NCBI GenBank assembly: GCA_947382865.1
Contig: CANDBF010000011.1
Location: 1-42,438 of the forward strand
Direction of reading: 5' to 3'
Length of the DNA stretch: 42,438 nucleotides
Origin: an uncultured Clostridia bacterium
GTDB taxonomy: Bacteria > Bacillota > Clostridia > Christensenellales > CAG-917
The position numbers and the translations under genes were made by a program. Below the pieces are notes generated by a model. That model saw only the letters and a program-made list of their open reading frames with translations. It had not been told where the DNA came from and made no database searches. This document shows positions 35,152 through 42,438 of this stretch, piece after piece. Each line of letters starts with the position of its first letter. Position 1 is the stretch's first letter.

Positions 35152-35197
35152 GTGGCGTTTTGCCACATATAATATAATTATAGTGACGGTATGCCAC
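35152..35197. promoter_or_regulatory. Twin operators between the lipoprotein and XRE genes
   Basis: GTGGC-N5-GCCAC (35152-35166) and GTGAC-N5-GCCAC (35183-35197) have the same half-site and spacing. Their centres are 31 bases apart, about three helix turns. TATAAT-like boxes for both directions lie between them. They are probable sites for the XRE protein encoded next to them. Confidence 0.7.
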
Positions 35198-35206
35198 TAT
35201 GTCAAT

Positions 35207-35413
35207 ATGAAAAAACACAATCTTGCGAATTTGAAGATTTTGAGAAAGGAAGCGGGACTGTCGCAGGCGGAGCTTGCCGCCGCGCTTGAAATCGAGCGTT
35301 CCACCGTTGCAAAATACGAAACGGGCGACCGCTCTCCCGACATAGAGACTCTTTGCAAAATTGCCGACGTGCTTCAAATCTCCACCGACGAGCTTTTGGG
35401 AAGAAACAATTAA
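35207..35413 (+). CDS. XRE-family transcription regulator
   Basis: A 68-residue single-domain helix-turn-helix protein: LKILRKEAGLSQAELAAALEIERSTVAKYETGDRSPDIETLCKIADVLQISTDELLG. This is a clean Cro/C1 fold, distinct from the pair at 7454 and 8116 (recognition helix ERSTVAKYETG). Start is ATG 35207 (MKKHNLANLK); the frame open from 35150 crosses the operators. No clear ribosome site precedes it. Two matched palindromes just upstream suggest it controls itself and the divergent lipoprotein. It ends 10 bases from the converging U32 gene. Confidence 0.9.
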   Translation: MKKHNLANLKILRKEAGLSQAELAAALEIERSTVAKYETGDRSPDIETLCKIADVLQISTDELLGRNN

Positions 35414-35423
35414 CAAAACACCT

Positions 35424-37568
35424 TCAAGGTCGCTTTAACTTTTTGGGAAACAATCCGAAATAGCACTGCGAAACGCGCGTTCGACGGATGAGATATTCGC
35501 GCCCCTCGCGGGCATAAGTCATACCCTCTTTGTAGGCGCAATTTCCGCACTCGCAGTCGTACACGGTCTTAAACGGACAGTGCGCAAAGGTCATAAGCGG
35601 CAGCTCGCATCCTATTATATTTTCCCTTCGTCCGCTTTCGAGGGACGGGAGCACAGCCGCCGCTCCAAGCTCTGTATACGTATCCGCCGCATAAGCGTTG
35701 AGCGCGTTGTGTCCGGCACCCGCAATCACCTTGTAGCCCTCGCGCGCAAATTCCAAGCCGTAGATATTTTCGCTTACGAGCGTACGTATGCGCGGCATAT
35801 CCGCAAGCAGTTTCCTTATAACTTTTATATCCTTTCCGTTTGCAATCACAGGCAGCTGCAACGCGAAATCCTCTGACATTAATCCGCATTCTTCAAGCAT
35901 ATGTTTTACGCGTTCCGAAGTATACTCCGACGGGCATAAAACGTTAACAATATCTCTGTTTCGGACTTTTATATCGCAGATTTGACGTATAAACTGCATT
36001 TTCGGACAATCAAAGCCGTTTTTTGTGCCTTTTGAAAATCGACCGTACGCGTCATAATCCACATTCGCCGCGCCAATTTCCCTATACGCGATAAGTTTAC
36101 TTTTAAGCTCTTCGAGCGCCTGTCGTCTTAGCGAATTTATGACGGATTTGGGCACGAAAGCGCCGTCGGTTTCCACGTCGCAATTCTCCGCGTAAAAGCC
36201 GCTGTCTCCCGTCCTGCACGCCTGCGCGCGCAGCTCCTCCTCGCCCGTCGGCGCGGTCTTAGCCGCCTCGCACATATCTCCGTAAACGGTTGCCGAAATT
36301 CTGTTCCCGTCCGCCACGCAGCTCGCCTCGACAAAGAGCGGCTTGCCTGCGACGGCTTCGACCTTTATATCCGCTAAAACGCGCCTGTCGTTGTTTCCCG
36401 TATCTCCAGCTCTTGAAATCAGCCTCGCTTTCCACCCCGCAGTCAATCGCGTTTTTGTCACAAATGAATATAGATTTTCACCGCAGAATTTTATATCGTT
36501 AAGTCCTACGCTCGCCGCCTCTTTACCGTCTTCCGAAAAGAATTTCAGTCCGTCGCCCGATTTCAGAGGATAATGGGAGACGACCGTAACTCTGTACAAA
36601 TCCGTTTTGAAGTTCTTAACGTCTTTCACAGCGCCCACTTCGAGCCCCGTATGGTTGTTGTACGCGCTGTCCACGACGGACGGCGCGCCGCCGTCGAGAT
36701 ATCCTCTCGTCAGATAATTATCTCCGCGGCTGTATGCGATTTTGAGAGATTTCATATCATCCTCGGCAAGCCTTTCGCGACTGTCATAAATTCCGTTTAG
36801 CAACCTGCGATAAATACCTACTGCTGTCCTGACGTAATCCGCTCTGCGCATTCGCCCCTCTATCTTAAACGACGTAACGCCCGCGTCCGCCAGCTCGCCG
36901 AGGCTGTTTGCAAGGCACATATCTCTTGCGCTCAGCAGATAGCCGCTCTTTGTATCGCCGCCGAGCTTTGCAACGTAGGGAAGACGGCAAAGCTGTTTGC
37001 ACAGTCCTCTGTTTCCGCTCGCGCCGCACTCCTGCGCGCTAAGATAGCAGTTGCCGCTGAACGCAATGCAAAGCGCGCCCTGCACGAAGTATTCCAGCTC
37101 CAAGCCGGTGTTCTTCTTTATTTCCCTAATGTCGTCGAGCTTCGTTTCGCGCGAGAGCACGACGCGCTTAAACCCGAGCCTCTCGGCTTGCCTCGCGCCG
37201 TACAGGTTGTGTACGCCCAGTTGCGTGCTCGCGTGCAAAGCCACGTTCGGGAACGCCGTTTTAAGACACGCCGCCGCCCCAAGATCCTGCACGATAAACG
37301 CGTCCGCCTTTGCCTCGACCGCCGCACGCGCGAGCCCCAAAAAGCTCGGGATTTCGTCATCCTTTATAAGAGTATTGAACGTAACGTAAACCTTAACGCC
37401 GAAAAAGTGCGCCCTTTCCACGTATGAGCGCAGGTTGTCCGCAGAAAAGTTCTGCGCCTTTCTGCGCGCGTTGAAATCGGATAAGCCGAGGTACACCGCG
37501 TCCGCTCCGCCGCTAAGAGCAGCCTCGAAGCTCGCGATATCGCCTGCGGGAGCAAGAAGTTCCGCCAT
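35424..37568 (-). CDS. U32 peptidase-family protein
   Basis: A 714-residue protein of the U32 (collagenase-like) family. Well-studied members such as RlhA and TrhP hydroxylate 23S rRNA or tRNA rather than cut protein. The N-terminal barrel begins MAELLAPAGDIASFEAALSGGADAVYLGL. The family signature is EYFVQGALCIAFSGNCYLSAQECGASGNRGLCKQLCR, with its Cys set. SFKIEGRMRRADYV and a further C-terminal region with CPFKTVYDCECGNC follow, matching the long DUF3656-containing type. The ATG at 37568 lies 7 bases past a -10 box and has no Shine-Dalgarno, so a leaderless mRNA is likely. Confidence 0.9.
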   Translation of the reverse strand: MAELLAPAGDIASFEAALSGGADAVYLGLSDFNARRKAQNFSADNLRSYVERAHFFGVKVYVTFNTLIKDDEIPSFLGLARAAVEAKADAFIVQDLGAAACLKTAFPNVALHASTQLGVHNLYGARQAERLGFKRVVLSRETKLDDIREIKKNTGLELEYFVQGALCIAFSGNCYLSAQECGASGNRGLCKQLCRLPYVAKLGGDTKSGYLLSARDMCLANSLGELADAGVTSFKIEGRMRRADYVRTAVGIYRRLLNGIYDSRERLAEDDMKSLKIAYSRGDNYLTRGYLDGGAPSVVDSAYNNHTGLEVGAVKDVKNFKTDLYRVTVVSHYPLKSGDGLKFFSEDGKEAASVGLNDIKFCGENLYSFVTKTRLTAGWKARLISRAGDTGNNDRRVLADIKVEAVAGKPLFVEASCVADGNRISATVYGDMCEAAKTAPTGEEELRAQACRTGDSGFYAENCDVETDGAFVPKSVINSLRRQALEELKSKLIAYREIGAANVDYDAYGRFSKGTKNGFDCPKMQFIRQICDIKVRNRDIVNVLCPSEYTSERVKHMLEECGLMSEDFALQLPVIANGKDIKVIRKLLADMPRIRTLVSENIYGLEFAREGYKVIAGAGHNALNAYAADTYTELGAAAVLPSLESGRRENIIGCELPLMTFAHCPFKTVYDCECGNCAYKEGMTYAREGREYLIRRTRVSQCYFGLFPKKLKRP

Positions 37569-37574
37569 GATTTC

Positions 37575-37603
37575 AGTATAAACGCAGGCAAATCAAAAGT
37601 AAA
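37575..37603 (-). promoter_or_regulatory. Promoter of the U32 gene
   Basis: On the minus strand TTTACT and TATACT are 17 bases apart. The predicted transcription start falls on or next to the ATG at 37568. Confidence 0.65.
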
Positions 37604-37618
37604 CGAAAAACAGCCGCC

Positions 37619-37647
37619 TTGACAACGTAATTAGGATTATTTATAAT
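37619..37647 (+). promoter_or_regulatory. Consensus promoter of the GtrA-like gene
   Basis: TTGACA (37619-37624), 17 bases, TATAAT (37642-37647), 30 bases before the start codon. Confidence 0.88.
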
Positions 37648-37677
37648 ATCTTTATATCTATAATATAGGAGAAAATT

Positions 37678-38574
37678 ATGACGGAAGAAAAAGAGACTGC
37701 ACTCGTGACGGAGACCGCCTCTGCGGAAGAAAACGCGGATATCGCCGCTTCTGCCGAGGTTCCCGAGCAGGAGGAACAAGCACGGGAGAATATCGGAGCG
37801 GATATACAGCCGTCCGATACCGAGCAATCGGAGGGAAACGACGGCTCGCTTCAATCGGATACGGTCGATTCGACGGAGGAAGCGCAACAGAACGACGGCA
37901 AGAAAAAAATCAAGCTGCCCGCATTTTTACAGAAATTCATTGCCTATCTCAAAGCGCACGAGGACGTCAGACAGATGGTCTACTTCTTCCTGTTCAGTAT
38001 GATTTGCGGCGCGTCACAGCTTATCGTGACGTACGCGCTGTCGGCGGGGCTCAAACTCGAACCGCATCTCGGCAGTACGGGACTCGACTGGTTTGTCTTC
38101 CACTTCGCAACGCAGGCGGAATTTATCGGCTTTTTGGTCGGCTCCGTCGTGGGACAGGTGCTCACCTTTGTGCTCAACCGCAAAAAGACCTTCAACGTGC
38201 CCGACTACGTCGCCCTGCGCGCGGTGATGTACGCGATTATGGCGGTGCTTATCATAATTATGCAGACCGCGCTCGGCGGAGTCGTCACCAAAGCGTGCTG
38301 GAACGCCAAGCCCGACGCGAACGGCTTCCTCGACCTTTTGTTCAACCTTACGGGACAGGCGGTCGGCGGCATATCGGCGCTGATTGTAAACTTCCTCGGC
38401 AACAAGTTTTTCGTCATGCGCGACTGGGGCAAAAAGAAGAGAGAAGCGGCAGAGAGAGCCGCGCAGGCAAACGGCGAAGCGGCAACGGAAATTACCTCCG
38501 AAAACAACGTCGCAACCGAATGCGAACAAGCATCTTACGAACAGCTTGCCGCGACGGACGACGTAAGCGAATAA
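37678..38574 (+). CDS. GtrA-like membrane protein with acidic tails
   Basis: A 298-residue protein. The core (about 95-255) has four hydrophobic helices: VYFFLFSMICGASQLIVTYAL; EFIGFLVGSVVGQVLTFVLNRKKTF; AVMYAIMAVLIIIMQTALGGV; and AVGGISALIVNFLGNKFFVMRDW. The N-R-K-T-F and N-K-F-F patterns after helices 2 and 4 fit the GtrA family, which moves or flips polyprenyl-linked sugars. The first 90 residues and last 45 are Glu/Ser/Ala-rich and probably disordered; most GtrA proteins lack them. AGGAG lies 7 bases before ATG. With a consensus promoter and terminator it is a strong single-gene unit. Confidence 0.78.
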   Translation: MTEEKETALVTETASAEENADIAASAEVPEQEEQARENIGADIQPSDTEQSEGNDGSLQSDTVDSTEEAQQNDGKKKIKLPAFLQKFIAYLKAHEDVRQMVYFFLFSMICGASQLIVTYALSAGLKLEPHLGSTGLDWFVFHFATQAEFIGFLVGSVVGQVLTFVLNRKKTFNVPDYVALRAVMYAIMAVLIIIMQTALGGVVTKACWNAKPDANGFLDLLFNLTGQAVGGISALIVNFLGNKFFVMRDWGKKKREAAERAAQANGEAATEITSENNVATECEQASYEQLAATDDVSE

Positions 38575-38603
38575 GCCCGAAAATAAACTTTTCGACAGCA
38601 ACG

Positions 38604-38630
38604 AAAGACGCGCCTCGGCGCGTCTTTTAT
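38604..38630 (+). terminator. Terminator of the GtrA-like gene
   Basis: Stem AAAGACGCGCC/GGCGCGTCTTT (38604-38614, 38617-38627) followed by T. Confidence 0.88.
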
Positions 38631-38721
38631 TTAGAATATCGGTTTTTGAAAATCCGCTCGGTTACATTGCGGAAAACGCAAATTTTACGTTTATGTCAAA
38701 AATTGGCAAAATTTTACATAA

Positions 38722-38769
38722 CCACAATATATTGTGTTTCGCAAAAATGTTTCACACTTTATTTTGCGA
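38722..38769. promoter_or_regulatory. Tandem NrdR boxes upstream of nrdD
   Basis: CCACAATATATTGTGT (38722-38737) matches the NrdR consensus ACACWATATATWGTGT at 15 of 16 positions. A weaker copy, ACACTTTATTTTGCGA (38754-38769), matches 12 of 16. Their starts are 32 bases apart, the three-turn spacing NrdR needs. Both lie just upstream of the -35 box. Confidence 0.85.
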
Positions 38770-38776
38770 TTTTTGG

Positions 38777-38804
38777 TTGACTTATTCTGTGTGCTTGCTA
38801 TAAT
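38777..38804 (+). promoter_or_regulatory. Promoter of nrdD
   Basis: TTGACT (38777-38782) and TATAAT (38799-38804) are 16 bases apart, about 35 bases before the start codon. Confidence 0.8.
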
Positions 38805-38839
38805 GAGAAAGCAAATTTTCATAAAAGGAGTTCATGAGT

Positions 38840-41218
38840 ATGCTGAACGTAAAAAAGAGGGACGGGAGTATTGTCCCCTTTAATCTGAACAAAATCAAGA
38901 TAGCAATCGAAAAGGCCTTCGCCGCAGTCGGCAAAAACTACACCGACGAAATTCTCGACCTGCTCGCGCTCCGCGTGACGGCGCAGTTCAACGAGAAGAT
39001 TAAGGACGACGTAATAAGCGTCGAGGATATGCAGGACGCCGTCGAGGTCGTGCTCATTCAGGCGAGCTACGTAGAGGTTGCGAAAGCATATATATTATAT
39101 AGAAAACAGCATCAGAAACTGCGCGACATCAACAATACGATGCTTGACTATAAGAATACGGTCGACAACTATTTGAAAGTAAACGATTGGCGAGTAAAGG
39201 AGAATTCCACCGTGTCATACTCTGTCGGCGGACTTATCCTTTCCAACTCCGGAGCGGTCACGGCGAACTACTGGCTGAGCGAAATCTATGACGACGAAAT
39301 AGCAAACGCGCACCGCGAGGCGCAGATTCACCTGCACGACCTCAGCATGCTTACGGGCTACTGCGCAGGCTGGTCGCTCAAACAGCTCATTCAGGAAGGA
39401 CTGGGCGGAATCCCCGGCAAGATTACTTCCTCTCCCGCATCCCACCTCTCCACTCTCTGCAACCAGATGGTCAACTTCCTCGGAATTATGCAGAACGAAT
39501 GGGCGGGCGCGCAGGCGTTCTCATCCTTCGACACCTATCTCGCTCCCTTTGTCAAGGTGGATCATCTCACCTACAAGGAGGTCAAGCAATGCATACAGTC
39601 CTTCATCTACGGCGTAAACACACCCTCGCGCTGGGGTACGCAGGCTCCTTTCACCAATATCACCCTCGACTGGGTTGTCCCCAACGACCTCGCGGAGCTT
39701 CCCGCGCTCGTCGGCGGCAAGGAAATGGACTTCAAATATAAGGACTGCGCCGAGGAGATGAGGATGGTCAACAAGGCGTTCATCGAGATTATGATAGAGG
39801 GCGACGCCAACGGCAGAGGCTTCCAGTATCCCATCCCGACGTACTCAATCACCAAGGACTTCGACTGGTCTGACACCGAGAACAACCGTCTGCTCTTCAC
39901 GATGACGTCCAAGTACGGCACGCCCTACTTCTCCAACTATATCAACAGCGATATGGAGCCCAGCGACGTACGCAGTATGTGCTGCCGTCTGCGCCTCGAC
40001 CTTCGCGAGCTTCGCAAAAAGTCGGGCGGCTTCTTCGGAAGCGGCGAATCCACGGGGTCGGTCGGCGTTGTCACCATAAACATTCCGCGTATCGCGTACG
40101 TGGCGACGACGGAGGAGGAGTTCTTCAAGGAGCTCGAAAGGCTGATGAATATCGCCGCGCGCTCCCTCAAAATCAAGCGTAACGTCATAACCAAGCTCCT
40201 CGAAGAGGGACTTTATCCCTACACCAAGAGATACCTCGGCTCGTTCAACAACCACTTCTCCACCATCGGTCTCGTGGGCATGAACGAGGCGTGCCTCAAC
40301 GCGCGCTGGGTCGGCAAGGACCTTACCTCCAAGGAAGCGCAGGAATTCACCAAAAAGACGCTCAACTTTATGCGCAATAAGCTCTCCGACTATCAGGAAA
40401 TGTACGGCGATTTGTACAACCTCGAAGCCACTCCCGCCGAGTCCACATCGTACAGACTCGCAAAGCACGACAGAGCCAAATATCCCAATATCATCTGCGC
40501 CAAGAGCATGGACAACGTGCCCTACTACACCAACAGCTCACACCTGCCCGTCGGATTTACGGAGGATATCTTCTCCGCCCTCGACATACAGGACGATTTG
40601 CAGACTCTGTACACCTCGGGCACGGTCTTCCACGCTTTCCTCGGTCAGAAGCTCGACAGCTGGCAGGCGGCGGCGAATCTCGTCAGAAAAATTGCCGAAA
40701 ACTACAAGCTGCCCTACTACACACTTTCGCCCACCTATTCGATTTGCTCCGACCACGGCTATCTCGAGGGCGAGCAGTACACCTGCCCCATCTGCGGCAA
40801 GAAGACGGAGGTTTACAGCCGTATCACGGGCTACTACCGCCCCGTTCAGAACTGGAACGACGGCAAGATAGCGGAGTTTAAGGAGCGCAAGGTCTACGAT
40901 ATCGCAACCTCGCAGTATCGCGGCAAGCCCGTCGAGGAGTTCGTCTGCGCGCCCGAAGCAAAATCCGCAGAGGTCGTAAAGAGCGCGGGAGATATCCTCA
41001 TCTTCACCACCAAGACCTGCCCCAACTGCAAGATGTCAAAGGCTATGCTCGACAAAGCAAATATCCCCTACGTCGTCATCGACGCCGAGGACAACAAGGA
41101 TCAGACTCTCGCGTACGGCATAAAGAAAGCTCCCACCCTGCTCGTCCCCAACGGAAACGGCTACGACGTATACGACAACGCGAGCAAGATTAAAGGATAT
41201 ATCGAGAGCCTTCGGTAA
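38840..41218 (+). CDS. nrdD: Anaerobic ribonucleoside-triphosphate reductase (class III) with fused glutaredoxin-like domain
   Basis: A 792-residue glycyl-radical enzyme that makes dNTPs without oxygen. N-terminal ATP-cone: VKKRDGSIVPFNLNKIKIAIEKAFAAVG. The catalytic barrel follows. Near residue 640 lies the zinc site (ICSDHGYLEGEQYTCPICGKK), and the radical loop is SRITGYYRPV with Gly at about 664. After about residue 710 an extra domain follows: ILIFTTKTCPNCKMSKAMLD...APTLLVPNGNGYDVYDNASKIKGYI. This is a glutaredoxin/NrdH-like fold with CPNC at about 727-730. ATG 38840 has AAGGAG 9 bases upstream; ATG 38834, two codons earlier, has only 3. Tandem NrdR boxes precede the promoter. The activase NrdG is not in the window. 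Confidence 0.95.
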   Translation: MLNVKKRDGSIVPFNLNKIKIAIEKAFAAVGKNYTDEILDLLALRVTAQFNEKIKDDVISVEDMQDAVEVVLIQASYVEVAKAYILYRKQHQKLRDINNTMLDYKNTVDNYLKVNDWRVKENSTVSYSVGGLILSNSGAVTANYWLSEIYDDEIANAHREAQIHLHDLSMLTGYCAGWSLKQLIQEGLGGIPGKITSSPASHLSTLCNQMVNFLGIMQNEWAGAQAFSSFDTYLAPFVKVDHLTYKEVKQCIQSFIYGVNTPSRWGTQAPFTNITLDWVVPNDLAELPALVGGKEMDFKYKDCAEEMRMVNKAFIEIMIEGDANGRGFQYPIPTYSITKDFDWSDTENNRLLFTMTSKYGTPYFSNYINSDMEPSDVRSMCCRLRLDLRELRKKSGGFFGSGESTGSVGVVTINIPRIAYVATTEEEFFKELERLMNIAARSLKIKRNVITKLLEEGLYPYTKRYLGSFNNHFSTIGLVGMNEACLNARWVGKDLTSKEAQEFTKKTLNFMRNKLSDYQEMYGDLYNLEATPAESTSYRLAKHDRAKYPNIICAKSMDNVPYYTNSSHLPVGFTEDIFSALDIQDDLQTLYTSGTVFHAFLGQKLDSWQAAANLVRKIAENYKLPYYTLSPTYSICSDHGYLEGEQYTCPICGKKTEVYSRITGYYRPVQNWNDGKIAEFKERKVYDIATSQYRGKPVEEFVCAPEAKSAEVVKSAGDILIFTTKTCPNCKMSKAMLDKANIPYVVIDAEDNKDQTLAYGIKKAPTLLVPNGNGYDVYDNASKIKGYIESLR

Positions 41219-41470
41219 TTTGCGCCAAACGTCAACCCGTCGCAAATCCCCATAAGTTTGTTATTTATGGGGATTTGCTCGGGACGCAAAATCGCGCAAT
41301 TATAATTTAGAAAGTTAAACAATCACATCGTTTCGTGCGCGAATTCTGCTTTGAGCGCAAACTCGGAAAGGGCAAAAACTTACCCTACAAAACAGGGACG
41401 TTTTGCGGAGATCCCGAGCGCGTAGTTAATTCGCACTTTTTGCGAAAACAATATTTAGCTCGCTACGCGA
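41218..41470 (+). repeat. Dispersed structured repeat, copy R2
   Basis: Starts at the nrdD stop with AATTTGCGCCAAACGTCAAC. A perfect 14-base-pair hairpin follows (41242-41255 with 41265-41278), then GAGCGCAAACTC and GGGCAAAAACTTACCC. The CAAAAC-AGGGAC-GTTTTG hairpin is at 41388-41405, followed by CGAGCGCGTAGTTAATTCGC, ACTTTTTGCGAAAA and ATATTTAGCTCGC. It shares order and orientation with R1. No gene is seen between 41219 and 41528. Confidence 0.75.
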
Positions 41471-41528
41471 GCAAGCGGATAATAATCAATTTACAATAGC
41501 TCGCCACGCGAGCTATTAAAGGAAAATT

Positions 41529-42438
41529 ATGACTAATTTCGACATTATCGTAATAGGTGCGGGTCCCGCAGGTATGACTGCCGCTCTCAACTGTCTGCGC
41601 GCGGGCAAAAGCGTGCTCGTGCTCGAATGCGAAACTTTCGGCGGACAGGCGGCGCTCTCTCCAAGAGTGGAAAACTTCCCCTCCTATCAGCGCATAGAGG
41701 GCTCCGCGCTTATGGACAAGCTCTTCGAGCAGATATCCGAATGGGGCGCGCAAATCGAATTGGAATGCGCAAACAAAATAGAAAAAGAAGAAAAACTCTT
41801 TAAGGTGACGACCGAATACAACGAGTACCTTTGCACTTCAATCATACTCGCCACAGGCGTAAAGCCCCGCCATATGGGAGTGGCGCGCGAGGACGAGCTG
41901 GTCGGGCACGGAGTGAGCTATTGCGCGCTCTGCGACGGCGCGTTCTACGCAGGCGAGGATGTAGCAGTCATCGGCGACGCCAACACCGCCCTGCAATACG
42001 CACTGCTCCTTTCGGGCTACTGCAAGCACGTGCATATATGCGCGCTGTTCGACAAGCTGTTTGCCGACAAAGCCCTAGTTGATTTGACGCTCGCTCGCGA
42101 CAACGTATCCGTGACCTACAACGTCGCTCTCAAAAGTTTTTCGGGCAAAGACGAAGTTGACGGACTTATATTTGAAAACACCAAAACCAAAAAGGAGCTG
42201 CGCGTGGATTGCAAGTGCGCTTTCATTTGCATAGGTCAGCTTCCCAACAACAAAGCGTTTGCAAATATCGTAAATCTTGACGACGCGGGCTATATCGTTG
42301 CGGACGAAACCTGCGCGACATCCTGCGAAGGAATATTCGTCGCGGGCGACTGCCGCACAAAGAAAATACGTCAGCTCGTGACCGCCGCAAGCGACGGCGC
42401 AATCGCCGCATTCGCCGCCTGCCGCTACGTTGATTCCG
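41529..42438 (+). CDS. Thioredoxin reductase-like flavoprotein, 3' end outside the window
   Basis: At least 303 residues. FAD site: IIVIGAGPAGMTAALNCLRAGKSVLVLE and GGQAALSPRVENFPSY; redox pair: SYCALCDGAFYAG (CALC); C-terminal FAD motif: GIFVAGDCRTKKIRQLVTAASDGAIAA. This is the layout of low-molecular-weight thioredoxin reductases. The NADPH motifs are missing, however. The GGGxSA site reads IGDANTALQYAL, and the HRRxxxR site reads CALFDKLFADKAL with no Arg. That fits ferredoxin-dependent flavin thioredoxin reductases of clostridia better than NADPH enzymes. AAAGGA lies 6 bases before the ATG. It follows nrdD with repeat R2 between; a role in recycling the NrdD-linked glutaredoxin is inferred. 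Confidence 0.85.
   Translation, partial: MTNFDIIVIGAGPAGMTAALNCLRAGKSVLVLECETFGGQAALSPRVENFPSYQRIEGSALMDKLFEQISEWGAQIELECANKIEKEEKLFKVTTEYNEYLCTSIILATGVKPRHMGVAREDELVGHGVSYCALCDGAFYAGEDVAVIGDANTALQYALLLSGYCKHVHICALFDKLFADKALVDLTLARDNVSVTYNVALKSFSGKDEVDGLIFENTKTKKELRVDCKCAFICIGQLPNNKAFANIVNLDDAGYIVADETCATSCEGIFVAGDCRTKKIRQLVTAASDGAIAAFAACRYVDS

Noticed and set aside
34097..35416. Long form of the lipoprotein starting at 35416
   Set aside because: The first 95 codons are antisense to the XRE gene and cross the operators; the signal peptide begins at TTG 35131 after GGAGG.

Overview
The window looks like a chromosomal segment of an anaerobic, fermentative, low-oxygen-adapted Firmicute of class Clostridia, probably an uncultured gut lineage. 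The signs are a tmk-holB-ricT cluster, pyruvate:ferredoxin oxidoreductase, a 2[4Fe-4S] ferredoxin, rubrerythrin, an oxygen-sensitive class III ribonucleotide reductase, Veg, a SipL-like SPOCS/LysM protein, and several large InlB-repeat or GLUG lipoproteins. The lineage assignment is inference; no rRNA or tRNA gene was recognised to anchor it.

Layout. 1-1600: N-terminal two thirds of leuS (minus). 1820-4546: lipoprotein with Listeria-Bacteroides repeats. 4725-7149: tmk-holB-ricT operon. 7151-7445: first copy of a dispersed intergenic repeat. 7454-8734: an AT-richer island with two paralogous modules, each an XRE repressor divergent from a small Cys-rich protein. In each, a palindromic operator lies in the promoter spacer. 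8895-10905: unknown protein plus DUF2804 protein. 11155-12840: birA-bioY biotin operon under a textbook BirA operator. 12990-14763: ZIP metal transporter and divergent VanW protein. 14899-16641: phosphohexomutase. 16764-17759: YjbR and MGMT-like pair. 17785-18310: unexplained non-coding DNA and an inverted repeat copy. 18282-21772: GCAxxG protein, Mrp ATPase, rubrerythrin, Nudix hydrolase, HAD phosphatase. 21831-25482: repeat copy fused to the consensus promoter of nifJ. 25813-25971: unlisted 52-residue ORF. 26119-31742: GLUG lipoprotein, sigma factor with membrane anti-sigma, and a divergent RsgI-like lipoprotein. 31892-33992: SipL-like protein, veg, ferredoxin. 34097-35413: lipoprotein and divergent XRE regulator with paired operators. 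35424-38574: U32 peptidase-family protein and divergent GtrA-like protein. 38722-42438: NrdR-controlled nrdD with a fused glutaredoxin domain, then a thioredoxin-reductase-like flavoprotein lacking the usual NADPH motifs, cut by the window end.

How they fit together. PFOR, ferredoxin, the flavoprotein and class III RNR suggest reduced ferredoxin as a possible electron source for disulfide reduction and dNTP synthesis. Rubrerythrin would handle peroxide. BirA and BioY control biotin supply. Three lipoproteins, the sigma/anti-sigma set and a VanW protein point to an elaborate cell surface.

The best candidates for something undescribed are the duplicated XRE/operator/Cys-protein modules at 7454-8734 and the dispersed repeat family with a covarying AGGGAC-loop hairpin. 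The latter has copies near 7151, 18310, 21894 and 41218, and one of them supplies the -35 of nifJ. All family names come from reading translated motifs; no database search was run.
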